Origin: Nonomuraea guangzhouensis
GTDB taxonomy: Bacteria; Actinomycetota; Actinomycetes; Streptosporangiales; Streptosporangiaceae
Direction: 5' to 3'
Assembly (NCBI RefSeq): GCF_019396345.1
Contig: NZ_JAHKRM010000010.1
Coordinates: forward strand, 335,267-399,266
DNA: 64,000 bases
The notes under the pieces are model-generated. The model did no database searches. It saw only the letters and a program-made list of their open reading frames with translations, and had not been told where the DNA came from. Position 1 is the stretch's first letter. Each line of letters opens with the position of its first letter. Below are positions 1-7,548 of the stretch, one piece after another. The position numbers were made by a program, and so were the translations under genes.

Positions 1-523
1 ACTTCTCCCACGTCAGGCCGTGCTCCTCGCGGGCGCGGTCGGAGGCGCGGAGCTCGGCGTCCTTGCCGTGGATCTGCAGGTGCCCGAACTCGGTGTTCGG
101 CACCAGGACGCCGTCGGCGAACACCGCGCTGCCGATGCCCGTCCCGAACGTCAGCATGATCACGGTCCCCTCGCGGCCCTGACCCTCGCCGAACCTCATC
201 TCCGCGATCCCGGCCGCGTCGGCGTCGTTGAGTACGGTCGCGCCGTCGAAGAGCTTCGTCGCGTTGACGCCGATCCAGGAGTGGTGCACGTTCGCGGCCG
301 TCATGATCACGCCGTTCAGCACCACGCCGGGGAACGTGACGCCGACCGGGCCCGTCCAGCCGAAGTGCTTGACGATCTCCACCACGACCTCGGACACGCC
401 CTGCGGCTTGGCCGGTTGCGGCGTGGGGATGCGCAGGCGCTCCTGCGTCAACTGCCCCGACGCGGTGTCCACGGGGGCGCCCTTGATCCCGGATCCACCG
501 ATGTCAATGCCCAAAACTTCCAT
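1..523 (-). CDS. ppgK: Polyphosphate glucokinase (ROK family), N-terminal part
   Basis: Cytoplasmic sugar kinase that phosphorylates glucose to glucose-6-phosphate, using polyphosphate as well as ATP in actinobacteria. About 174 N-terminal residues are present; the gene runs off the left edge of the window. Residues 5-15 (GIDIGGSGIKG) form the first phosphate loop, LNDADAAG near residues 98-105 carries the catalytic Asp, and LTFGTGIGSA (125-134) is the second phosphate motif. The ATG at 523-521 is preceded by GGAGG at normal spacing. The glucokinase family is certain. The polyphosphate-dependent subtype rests on the overall resemblance of the N-terminus to actinobacterial PpgK. Confidence 0.9.
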   Translation of the reverse strand, partial: MEVLGIDIGGSGIKGAPVDTASGQLTQERLRIPTPQPAKPQGVSEVVVEIVKHFGWTGPVGVTFPGVVLNGVIMTAANVHHSWIGVNATKLFDGATVLNDADAAGIAEMRFGEGQGREGTVIMLTFGTGIGSAVFADGVLVPNTEFGHLQIHGKDAELRASDRAREEHGLTWEK

Positions 524-644
524 GTCCCTCCACTCCCCCGAAAACGGCCTCATTGACGCGCTGGGCCAATATTTCTGGCCCTTACTGAACCGCCCTTGCG
601 TCTCCCGCGTATCTCCGGCCACAAGCGCTAACAAGGAGGCACGG

Positions 645-1775
645 ATGCGGCTCCGCATCATCACACTCTGCGCTGGTGCGGTCGTCTTGAGCACGACCCT
701 CACCGCCCCCGCACAGGCAGCGACGAATACCAAGTTTGACGTCGTGAATGTCGTTTCCGACATCAAGGGAAAGGCAGCAGTCACCGATCCTAAACTGGTC
801 AACCCTTGGGGGCTGGCCATGGGCAAGACCCTGTGGGTCTCCAACACCGGCACCGGCTCCGCCACCGTCTACTCGGGCGCGGGACAGAAGGAAGCGACCG
901 AGGTGGCCATCCCCGGTGGCGCTCCGACCGGCCAGGTGTTCAACAGCTCGGGCGAGGGCTTCACCGTCAAGGGCAAGCCCGCCTCGTTCATCTTCTCCAG
1001 CCCGAGTGGCGCGATCAGCGGCTGGAACGCCGAGGTGGACCCGAAGAACGCGATCATCGCGGCCTTCACCCGGGGCGCCGACTACAAGGGCCTCGCGATG
1101 GTGAACACCGATGACGGCGACTTCCTGCTGGCCGCCGACTTCGCCAACGGGCGCCTCGCCGCGTGGAACTCCGAGTTCGAGAAGATCAACCTGTCTCACC
1201 GGGCGTTCAGGGACTCGTCGGTTCCCTCCAACTACAAGCCGTACAACGTGACCTTCAGCGGCGGCAGCGTCTGGGTCGCCTATGCCCTGCGCGACTCGGC
1301 GACCGGAAAGTCCATCCCGGGCGCCGGCAAGGGCTTCGTCAGCCGCTACAGCGTGAGCGGACGCCTGCTCGGACGCATCGCACGCACCGGGCTCAACGCC
1401 CCGTGGGCCGTCGTCGCCGCCCCGAAGCAGTTCGGCGTGTACACCGGATCGGTGCTGGTCGGCAACTTCGGTGACGGGACGATCCACGCTTACCGCGGCA
1501 ACCGCCACCTGGGCGCGCTGCGCGACGGCAACGGCAAGACGATCCTGCTGCCGGGCCTGTGGGACCTCGAGCAGGGCACCGCGGCCACCGGCGGCGAGAA
1601 CGCCCTGTGGTTCTCGGCCGGCATCGAGAAGACCCAGCACGGCCTGGTGGGCCTGATCCGGCCCGCGGGCTCGGGATCGCAGGTGAGCACCCCGTCGACG
1701 AGCCCTACGCCGACGAACCACTCGTCGCACAAGCCGTCGACGACGTCCAGTCAGTCCCCGTACGGGAGTTACTGA
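645..1775 (+). CDS. Secreted TIGR03118-family protein, function unknown
   Basis: Encodes 376 residues. The start is the ATG at 645, where AAGGAGG lies just upstream and a typical signal peptide follows (MRLRIITLCAGAVVLSTTL, cleavage after APAQAA). The open frame extends further upstream, but that stretch lies antisense to ppgK and has no coding character. The mature protein begins with the NVVSDIKGKAAVTDPKLVNP-type opening seen in TIGR03118 proteins, followed by beta-propeller-like repeats (NPWGLAMG, LWVSNTGTGS, NFGDGTIHAY). The last 35 residues are Ser/Thr/Pro rich, like a cell-wall-proximal tail. It is followed by a strong terminator, so it is probably monocistronic. The family has no established function. 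Confidence 0.8.
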   Translation: MRLRIITLCAGAVVLSTTLTAPAQAATNTKFDVVNVVSDIKGKAAVTDPKLVNPWGLAMGKTLWVSNTGTGSATVYSGAGQKEATEVAIPGGAPTGQVFNSSGEGFTVKGKPASFIFSSPSGAISGWNAEVDPKNAIIAAFTRGADYKGLAMVNTDDGDFLLAADFANGRLAAWNSEFEKINLSHRAFRDSSVPSNYKPYNVTFSGGSVWVAYALRDSATGKSIPGAGKGFVSRYSVSGRLLGRIARTGLNAPWAVVAAPKQFGVYTGSVLVGNFGDGTIHAYRGNRHLGALRDGNGKTILLPGLWDLEQGTAATGGENALWFSAGIEKTQHGLVGLIRPAGSGSQVSTPSTSPTPTNHSSHKPSTTSSQSPYGSY

Positions 1776-1790
1776 CAGGACCCGCTGAGC

Positions 1791-1840
1791 GTTTCCGGCA
1801 CGGCAGGCGCGAGCCGTGCCGGAAACAAGCGCTAGGTTTT
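1791..1840 (+). terminator. Rho-independent terminator of the TIGR03118 gene
   Basis: A perfect 14-bp inverted repeat (GTTTCCGGCACGGC at 1791-1804, complement at 1813-1826) with an 8-nt loop begins 15 nt after the stop codon. It is followed by a short T-run (TTTTTAT at about 1837). Confidence 0.85.
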
Positions 1841-1926
1841 TATCTGAATTCCGTACGACTTTCATGCGGCTCAGCCCGGGGATGACTCACATCCTGTGCG
1901 AGCCGCTTTCTCAGTTGGGCCGCCGC

Positions 1927-1957
1927 TTGACCTTGTCCCTGGGGTAACCCTCAGCGT
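1927..1957 (+). promoter_or_regulatory. MerR-type promoter/operator
   Basis: TTGACC (1927-1932) is followed by a 19-bp spacer centred on the palindromic core CCCTGGGG, then a weak -10 region. An over-long 19-bp spacer with a central dyad is the hallmark of promoters that MerR proteins untwist. It sits about 30 bp upstream of the MerR gene start, which suggests autoregulation. The dyad outside the core is degenerate. Confidence 0.45.
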
Positions 1958-1986
1958 GGAGGGTGACAGGGACGAAGGAGGCGGCG

Positions 1987-2802
1987 ATGGGCCTGCTGAC
2001 GATCGGGGCGTTCGCCAAGGAGTCCAGGCTCTCGCCGAAGGCGCTGCGGCTCTACGACGAGCTCGGACTGCTCATACCGGCCAGGATCGACCCGGTCAAC
2101 GGCTACCGGCTCTACGAACCGGACCAGCTCGAACGGGCCAGGCTCGTCGCCTGGCTGCGCCGGGCGGGCATGCCGCTGGCCAGGATCAGGACCGTCTGCG
2201 ACCTTGAGCCCGCCGCGGCGGCCGAGGAACTGCGCGCCTACTGGGCGCGGGTCGAGGCCGAGCACGCGAGCCGGAAAGACGTCGTCGCCTTCCTCGTCGA
2301 GCGGCTCACGGGAGAGGGCGGTTCGATGTTCGAGGTAGAGGTACGCGAGGTACCGGAGCGGATGCTGCTGATCGCCAAGCGCAGCGTCACGATCGACCAG
2401 CTCGCCGGGTTCACCACGGAGCAGGTGGCGCGGTTCGGGAACGGCACACTGCCCGTGCTGCCGGGGATCGGCGGGGCGCCGTTCCTGGTGTTCCACGGGG
2501 AGGTCGACGCCGACAGCGACGGGCCGGTCGAGTGGTGCCGGCCCATCCCTGCCGAGCAGGCCGACGAGATCGGCCGCCGGTTCCCCGACCTGCAGGTGCG
2601 GGCCGATCCCGCGCATCGGGAGGCGTACGTGCGGCTGACCGCGGCGCAGGTCGACGAGGCCGGCTCGATGCGGGCGATCCAGGCGCTGCGGGACTGGGCA
2701 GGCGAGCGGGAGTTCAGCGGGCCGCCCCGGCAGGTGTTCTTCGCCGACCTGACCACGGCGGCCGAGGACGCCCCGGTGAGCGACCTGGTGGGTCCGTTCT
2801 AA
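1987..2802 (+). CDS. MerR-family regulator with GyrI-like effector-binding domain
   Basis: 271 residues starting at ATG 1987, six nt after GGAGG; an in-frame GTG at 1963 is possible but lacks a site. Residues 1-70 are the MerR winged helix (LTIGAFAKESRLSPKALRLYD, then VNGYRLYEPDQLERARLV). A short coiled-coil helix follows. From about residue 115 there is a BmrR/GyrI-like ligand-binding domain (FEVEVREVPERMLLIAKRSV). Such regulators bind amphipathic or cationic small molecules and activate efflux genes. No obvious target gene is adjacent. It overlaps the convergent HAD gene by 4 bp at the 3' ends. Confidence 0.88.
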   Translation: MGLLTIGAFAKESRLSPKALRLYDELGLLIPARIDPVNGYRLYEPDQLERARLVAWLRRAGMPLARIRTVCDLEPAAAAEELRAYWARVEAEHASRKDVVAFLVERLTGEGGSMFEVEVREVPERMLLIAKRSVTIDQLAGFTTEQVARFGNGTLPVLPGIGGAPFLVFHGEVDADSDGPVEWCRPIPAEQADEIGRRFPDLQVRADPAHREAYVRLTAAQVDEAGSMRAIQALRDWAGEREFSGPPRQVFFADLTTAAEDAPVSDLVGPF

Positions 2803-3377
2803 CCGAGAACGGCCGCCAGGTCGGCGATGCCGCGGTAGTGCACGCCGGTCATCCCCAGGGCCTGGGCGCCCGCCACGTTCTCCGGCCGGTCGTCGACGAA
2901 CAGGCAGCGCTCGGGCGCGGCGCCGGCCAGTTCGGCCGCCAGCTCGTAGATCCGCCGGTCGGGCTTGGCCAGCCCCACCCGGGCGCTGCTGACCACCGCG
3001 TCGGCGAAGTACGTGAGCCCGAGCCACTCCAGGTGCTCCTCCAGCGTGTCCATGGCGTTGGTGACCAGCACCACCGGCACCTGCTCCTGGGCCCGCGCCA
3101 GCAGCGCCCTGACCTCCTCGTCCACCCAGAACGGCACCGCCGCGAACTCGGCGGCGGCCTGGCGGGCCCGCTCGTCGCCGCCCAGCGCGACGGCGATCGA
3201 CTCGATCCACTGGGCCTCGGTGATGTGGCCGAGCGTGGCGGGGCCGATCAGATCGGGGTCGAAGGCGGTCTTCCGCAGGGGCAGGCCGTAACGGGCCTCG
3301 ATGTCGGCCTGGACCGCGTGGTCGAACTGGCGGAGCACTCCATCTAGATCACAGAGGACCGCGTCAAAGGGGATCAC
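2799..3377 (-). CDS. HAD-superfamily hydrolase
   Basis: 192 residues. The N-terminal nucleophile motif DLDGV has Asp10 and Asp12. Motif II is VTNAMD, the motif III lysine is in AKPDRRIYE, and the acidic motif IV is FVDDRPENVAGA. The small helical cap is of the phosphoglycolate-phosphatase/haloacid-dehalogenase type (subfamily IA). The GTG start at 3377 overlaps the TGA of the preceding response regulator as GTGA, indicating translational coupling. The substrate cannot be told from sequence. Confidence 0.85.
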   Translation of the reverse strand: MIPFDAVLCDLDGVLRQFDHAVQADIEARYGLPLRKTAFDPDLIGPATLGHITEAQWIESIAVALGGDERARQAAAEFAAVPFWVDEEVRALLARAQEQVPVVLVTNAMDTLEEHLEWLGLTYFADAVVSSARVGLAKPDRRIYELAAELAGAAPERCLFVDDRPENVAGAQALGMTGVHYRGIADLAAVLG

Positions 3378-3979
3378 AACCACCCATTGTGCCGCGCCAG
3401 CTGGGCGGCCTCGATCCTGTTCCGGGTGCTCGTCTTGCCGATGGCGGACGACAGGTGGTTGCGTACCGTGCTCTCGGAAAGGTGCAGCCGCGCCGCCACG
3501 TCCGCGATCGTGGAGCCGTCGAGCGCGGCGGCCAGCACCTCCCGCTCGCGGTCCGTGAGCGGGCTGGGCCCGGCGTTCAGCGCGGCGGCGGCCAGGGCGG
3601 GATCGATGATCCGCTCCCCCGCCACCGCCCGGCGGATCGCCGCGGCCAGCTCCTCCACCGGCCCGTCCTTGACCAGGAACCCCGCCGCCCCCGCCTCCAT
3701 CGCCCGCCTGAGGTAGCCCGGTCTGGCGAACGTGGTCAGGACCAGCACCGCGCACTCCGGCAGCGCGGCGCGCAGCACGGGCAGCACGTCGAGACCGCTG
3801 CGGCCGGGCAGCTCGATGTCGAGCAGCGCCACGTCGGGCCGGTGCTCCGTGGCCGCCGGTACGATCTCGTGGCCGGCGGACACCTGGGCGACGATCTCCA
3901 GGTCGTCCTCCAGCCCGAGCAGCAGCGCCAGGGCGTCGCGCATCATCCCCTGGTCCTCGGCGATCATGACTCTGATCAC
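3374..3979 (-). CDS. NarL/FixJ-family response regulator (LuxR-type HTH), no adjacent kinase
   Basis: 201 residues. The receiver domain has acidic residues E8/D9, phosphoacceptor Asp54 (ALLDIELPG), Thr82/83 and Lys104. The LuxR-type HTH covers about 138-200 (SPLTDREREVLAAALDG, then STIADVAARLHLSESTVRNH). The start is GTG at 3979, preceded by AAGGGGG. It resembles the DesR/LiaR class, which normally sits beside its histidine kinase. Here the upstream gene in the same unit is a carboxylesterase 16 bp away, and the downstream HAD gene overlaps. Its kinase must be elsewhere or lost. Confidence 0.9.
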   Translation of the reverse strand: MIRVMIAEDQGMMRDALALLLGLEDDLEIVAQVSAGHEIVPAATEHRPDVALLDIELPGRSGLDVLPVLRAALPECAVLVLTTFARPGYLRRAMEAGAAGFLVKDGPVEELAAAIRRAVAGERIIDPALAAAALNAGPSPLTDREREVLAAALDGSTIADVAARLHLSESTVRNHLSSAIGKTSTRNRIEAAQLARHNGWL

Positions 3980-3995
3980 GACGCCCCCTTCGCGC

Positions 3996-5516
3996 CTACT
4001 TCCAGAAGGCCAGCTTGTGCTCGGCAGCGTAGTCGACCGGCCGGATCGCCCCCGGAGCCAAGGACAGAGTGGACGGAGTGCCGGCGGAGACGCGCGGCCA
4101 GGCGGGCAGGCCGCGGCCGTTCGGGTCGCCGGTGCGGGCGAAGTTCGTCCAGTAGCTCATCATCTGCCCGGACAGCCGCTCCTGGGCGGGCGACAGCTCG
4201 GCCTTGGCCTCCGGGAAGATGTACGGCAGGTCGCTCGCGTGGTAGGCGCCCCAGTCGAAGTCCGCCTCCAGCGGCAGGAACATCGGCGCCTTCCGGTCGG
4301 CGAACTCGTAGCCGTAGACCGGCGCCTTCTTGGCCAGCAGCGCGTTCTGCTCATGGGTGGACCGGGCCCACATGCGATCGGTCAACACGGTCGCCCAAGC
4401 GATACTCGGCGACTTATAGCGACTTACCGGATATTTCCGGGCAATTTGCTCAGCGTTCGCTCCGAACGCATCTTTTAGCAATTGCCGGTAAACCGGAGAG
4501 GTGCCTTGGACGTCGTAATTCATTCCGACAAAGATCCGGTGTTCGTCCCGCGTCGTCCCCGCCAGCACCGGCATCGGGCTGGTGTGCCCCTTCCGCATCG
4601 CGTCGGCCGGCGATTCGGGCAGGACGTCGTTCCCGTACGCGTACGACTGGAAGGCGTTCATGATCTGCGGAACCTCAAGGATCTTCTTGACCGGCAACGC
4701 GCGCAGACAGGCCAGGTCAGAGCAGCCGAGCTGCTTGGCGTACGCCTCCCCCACGGCGCTCACCTGGGCGGCGGGCCGCCACGCGAACGACGGCAGGGCG
4801 GGCACGCCCGGCACCATGCTGTTGGCGGGCATGTCCATCAGGGTCTCGCCGCTCTGCATGATCGCCCGCTGGAACAGGCCCCTGGCCCCCGGCGAGGAGA
4901 GCTGGCCGCCGATCGACAGCGCGCCGTAGGAGATGCCGAAGGCGGTCACGTTGCCCGGGTCGCCGCCGAACGCCGCCGCGTTGCGCCTGACCCAGCGGAG
5001 CGCCTCCTGCTGGTCCTGCAGGCCGTACGTGCCGGAGTTACGCAGCCCCGGGTAGCCGAACCCGCTGAACACGCCGAGCCGATAGTTGATCGTCACGACC
5101 ACCACGCCCTTGGCGGCCAGCTTCCGGGCGTCGGAGAAGTGGCCCGCGCCGACCGCGCCGTCGCCGTGGATCCACACCATGACCGGCCGTCCGTGTCCGG
5201 GAACGGCGGGCGTGGTGACGTTCAGGAACAGGCAGTCCTCGTTGTCGCTGCTGGTCGGCGCGTACGGAGTGCCGACCTGCGGGCACAGGGCGCCGGGCTC
5301 GGTGGCCTCCCGCACCCCCTGCCACGCGGGCACCGGCTTCGGCGCGTCCCAGCGCGCCGCCGTGGCGTATTTGATGCCCTGGAAGAGGCGATTCGCCGAG
5401 GTCACCGTGCCGCGCACGGCTCCCGACGCGGTCTCGACGACCGCCGGATCCGGCTTGCTGACTGCTGGTTCGGCACACCCAGTGAGGAGTACGGCCAGCG
5501 CTAGCAGAATCTTCAT
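3996..5516 (-). CDS. Type-B carboxylesterase, predicted lipoprotein
   Basis: 506 residues from the ATG at 5516 (GGTGGAGG four nt upstream). The N-terminus is a lipoprotein signal with lipobox LLTGC (Cys14), so the enzyme is predicted to be tethered outside the cell. Family motifs are EDCLFLNV (93-100), the oxyanion-hole stretch WIHGDG, nucleophile elbow GISYG (Ser196, where GESAG is usual), acidic-residue region TRDEHRIF, and catalytic-His region YHASDLPYIF near the C-terminus. It hydrolyses carboxylic esters of unknown identity (para-nitrobenzyl-esterase-like). It is the first gene of a likely three-gene unit with the response regulator and HAD hydrolase. Confidence 0.88.
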   Translation of the reverse strand: MKILLALAVLLTGCAEPAVSKPDPAVVETASGAVRGTVTSANRLFQGIKYATAARWDAPKPVPAWQGVREATEPGALCPQVGTPYAPTSSDNEDCLFLNVTTPAVPGHGRPVMVWIHGDGAVGAGHFSDARKLAAKGVVVVTINYRLGVFSGFGYPGLRNSGTYGLQDQQEALRWVRRNAAAFGGDPGNVTAFGISYGALSIGGQLSSPGARGLFQRAIMQSGETLMDMPANSMVPGVPALPSFAWRPAAQVSAVGEAYAKQLGCSDLACLRALPVKKILEVPQIMNAFQSYAYGNDVLPESPADAMRKGHTSPMPVLAGTTRDEHRIFVGMNYDVQGTSPVYRQLLKDAFGANAEQIARKYPVSRYKSPSIAWATVLTDRMWARSTHEQNALLAKKAPVYGYEFADRKAPMFLPLEADFDWGAYHASDLPYIFPEAKAELSPAQERLSGQMMSYWTNFARTGDPNGRGLPAWPRVSAGTPSTLSLAPGAIRPVDYAAEHKLAFWK

Positions 5517-5647
5517 GCCTCCACCGTCTCGAAGACGGGGCGGCCGGCAGAAGATTCGCCTGTACGGGATCGCCCAGGACAAAAGTCCTGGAGCAACCGT
5601 CGGTACTACCATCTCGGAGACAGGATTCGGTAGTGAAACGGTAGGGC

Positions 5648-6466
5648 ATGAACGATCATCAGCTGCCACGTGAGGTGTGCCAGCTGTTCGCCGACCGCGG
5701 CAGAGGGCGGCTCCTGCCGCTCAGCCTGCCCGAGGGCGACGTCGTCTGGCCCGATCCCGGCTACACGCACCAGGGCGAGGCGGCCAGGCCCGCGTTCTGG
5801 ATGAGCGACGAGGCCGTGGCGGGCACTGACTGGGCGCGGTTCCGGACCGCCCACCCCCGTAGCGGCCTGTGGCCCGTCCTGCTGGACGAGTCCGCGCAGC
5901 CCTGGTCGATCGGCCAGGTCGTGCCGGACGAGGTGCTGATGATCGACCACTTCACGGCCGAGGGGTTCATGGCCGAGGTGTGGCAGGAGTGGGTCGGCAA
6001 GATGCCGCCGGACGCCCTGGAGGAGCTGGAGCCGTTCGGCGCGCTCTGTCCGGGCCCGGCGCCGCCGGGGGTGCTGAGGGCCGACCCGGGCGCCGTCGCC
6101 GACTGGTACGCCGGTGAGCTGTCGGCCAGGGGCCTGCCGCTCGGCCTGGTCGCCGCGCACCGGGGCGCCGACGCGCTGGCCGTGATGGGCTGGCAGGGGG
6201 CGCTGCACCACAACGAGTGGATGGTGCCGCTGGCGGCGGTGGTGCGCAGCTGGGAGGACCGGTTCGGGGTCCGGGTGGTCGGCGTCGGCTTCAACACGCT
6301 GGAGCTGAGCGTCGCCGCGCCGCCGGTCGAGCCCGAGCACGCGCTGCACGTGGCGGCCGAGCACTGGACCTTCTGCCCGGACAACGTCGTCCAGGGGCCG
6401 GGCGATCTGCACAGTTACGCCGAGCAGATCATCGGCCGGCATTACTGGTCGTTCTGGTGGGACTAG
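5648..6466 (+). CDS. DUF4253-domain protein
   Basis: 272 residues; ATG at 5648 after GTAGGG. The C-terminal two thirds match the DUF4253 pattern: LPLGLVAAHRGADALAVMGW, AVVRSWEDRFG, VGVGFNTLELSVA, AAEHWTFCPDNV, and the terminal WSFWWD. Cytoplasmic, with no signal or membrane segment. The domain's function is unknown. It is divergent from the esterase and followed by its own terminator. Confidence 0.85.
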   Translation: MNDHQLPREVCQLFADRGRGRLLPLSLPEGDVVWPDPGYTHQGEAARPAFWMSDEAVAGTDWARFRTAHPRSGLWPVLLDESAQPWSIGQVVPDEVLMIDHFTAEGFMAEVWQEWVGKMPPDALEELEPFGALCPGPAPPGVLRADPGAVADWYAGELSARGLPLGLVAAHRGADALAVMGWQGALHHNEWMVPLAAVVRSWEDRFGVRVVGVGFNTLELSVAAPPVEPEHALHVAAEHWTFCPDNVVQGPGDLHSYAEQIIGRHYWSFWWD

Positions 6467-6477
6467 CTCTGGACCCT

Positions 6478-6510
6478 GAGGGTCCGGCCGGTGCGTCGGG
6501 CCGGACCCTC
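6478..6510 (+). terminator. Bidirectional terminator between convergent genes
   Basis: A perfect 12-bp stem (GAGGGTCCGGCC at 6478-6489, complement at 6499-6510) with a 9-nt loop lies 12 bp after the DUF4253 stop and 38 bp from the end of the convergent methyltransferase gene. No clear T-run is present, as is common in this GC range. Confidence 0.7.
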
Positions 6511-6548
6511 GGTCGCGGGCACCCGCGAAGGCGCCATGGCCGGGCGGA

Positions 6549-7382
6549 TCAGGGAAGGCGGGCCACGGCGCCGTAATTGCCCGACGAGCTCGGCTGGTCC
6601 GCGCACGCGCAGTCCAAGCCGTCGGGCCGCCAGAGCGGGACCCACACCAGTCCCGGGTCCAGCAGTTCGAGCCCGTCCATCAAGGCCGCCACCTCGGCAC
6701 GTGAGCGGATCACGTGTCCTGGCAGCGTCATCGCGAGCAGGTCGTTGATGGCGGGCAGCAGTTCGGTGGGGATCCCGTCGAAGGTGGTCTGAAGGAGCGC
6801 CAGGTAGCTGCCGTCCACGACGGCGTGGCGCAGGCGCTTGATCACGAAGGACGCCAGCTCGTCGTCGCTGAGGCTGTGCGTGGACAGGAGCAACACCCCA
6901 ACAGGCCGTTCCCAGTCGAGGAAGCGGGCCACGACCTCGTCGGTCAGCATCTCCTCGATCTGCCGTACGTCACCTTCCACGACCCGGACCAGGTCGTGGA
7001 CGCGCTCGATGGTGACGTGGGCATTGGCCAGGACCATGGGGTCGTTCTCGACATAGACCACGCGGACGTCAGAGGCGGCCGAGGCGTCGCGGGCGACGTC
7101 ATGTAACTGATGTCCGGGCGGCAGCGCGCTGGGCACGCCACTGCCGATGATCAGGAACTGGTCGATACCGGCGCCGGCCAGGTGACTCACCACCCGTGTC
7201 AGGTAGCGCAGGACGGCTCGTGCGGCGGAACCGGTGACCGGAACCGCCTCGTCGTAACGGCGCACCGCATCACTGTCAACCTCGAAATGGTTCTTCCCCC
7301 CCGCGGCGGCGTCGAGTATTCGGGTGACACTCGCGCGGGTGGTGTCAAGGTTGGTCAGATTTCGGATGGCACGCTGACGCAT
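6549..7382 (-). CDS. SAM-dependent methyltransferase (DUF574 type)
   Basis: 277 residues. Typical features are the N-terminal ARIYDALLGGKDNF-like segment (here TRILDAAAGGKNHFEVDSD), the glycine-rich stretch FLIIGSGVPS, VVYVENDPMVLANA (adenosine-binding acidic loop), and the LLLSTHSLSDDE stretch. Members are abundant in actinomycetes and mostly uncharacterised; a few act on secondary metabolites. It ends against a convergent terminator and starts 166 bp from the XRE gene, which is on the same strand upstream. Confidence 0.8.
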   Translation of the reverse strand: MRQRAIRNLTNLDTTRASVTRILDAAAGGKNHFEVDSDAVRRYDEAVPVTGSAARAVLRYLTRVVSHLAGAGIDQFLIIGSGVPSALPPGHQLHDVARDASAASDVRVVYVENDPMVLANAHVTIERVHDLVRVVEGDVRQIEEMLTDEVVARFLDWERPVGVLLLSTHSLSDDELASFVIKRLRHAVVDGSYLALLQTTFDGIPTELLPAINDLLAMTLPGHVIRSRAEVAALMDGLELLDPGLVWVPLWRPDGLDCACADQPSSSGNYGAVARLP

Positions 7383-7548
7383 TGAGTGTTGCCCCTTTCC
7401 CCTCGCCAGGAAGAAAGTTCGGTCCCACCGACCCCACTCATTTGGTCCAACAATACCAATGATCCATCAACGCCCGCATCTGACAATAGAAAGAGCAATA
7501 TTTGTTGGGAAATATCCATTTCCCGTTGTGGCGCGGGGAAGTGTCAGA
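7383..7548 (-). promoter_or_regulatory. AT-richer promoter region of the methyltransferase, with inverted repeat
   Basis: A 166-bp gap, clearly less GC-rich than its surroundings. It holds a perfect 7-bp inverted repeat GGGAAAT-ATCC-ATTTCCC at 7507-7524, plus the distant pair ATCTGACA (7478-7485) and TGTCAGAT (7542-7549). These may be operator half-sites for a regulator. No confident sigma -10/-35 pair could be fixed. Confidence 0.35.

Noticed and set aside
228..644. N-terminal extension of the TIGR03118 reading frame
   Set aside because: Lies antisense to ppgK; a good ribosome-binding site and signal peptide mark the start at 645.
582..1865. 427-residue leftward open frame opposite the TIGR03118 gene
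   Set aside because: Arg/Gly-rich shadow of GC-rich codon bias with no domain, while the opposite strand has a signal peptide, a matching family and a terminator.
5605..5634. Inverted repeat ACTACC/GGTAGT upstream of the DUF4253 gene
   Set aside because: Six-base arms 18 bp apart are expected by chance in this composition.
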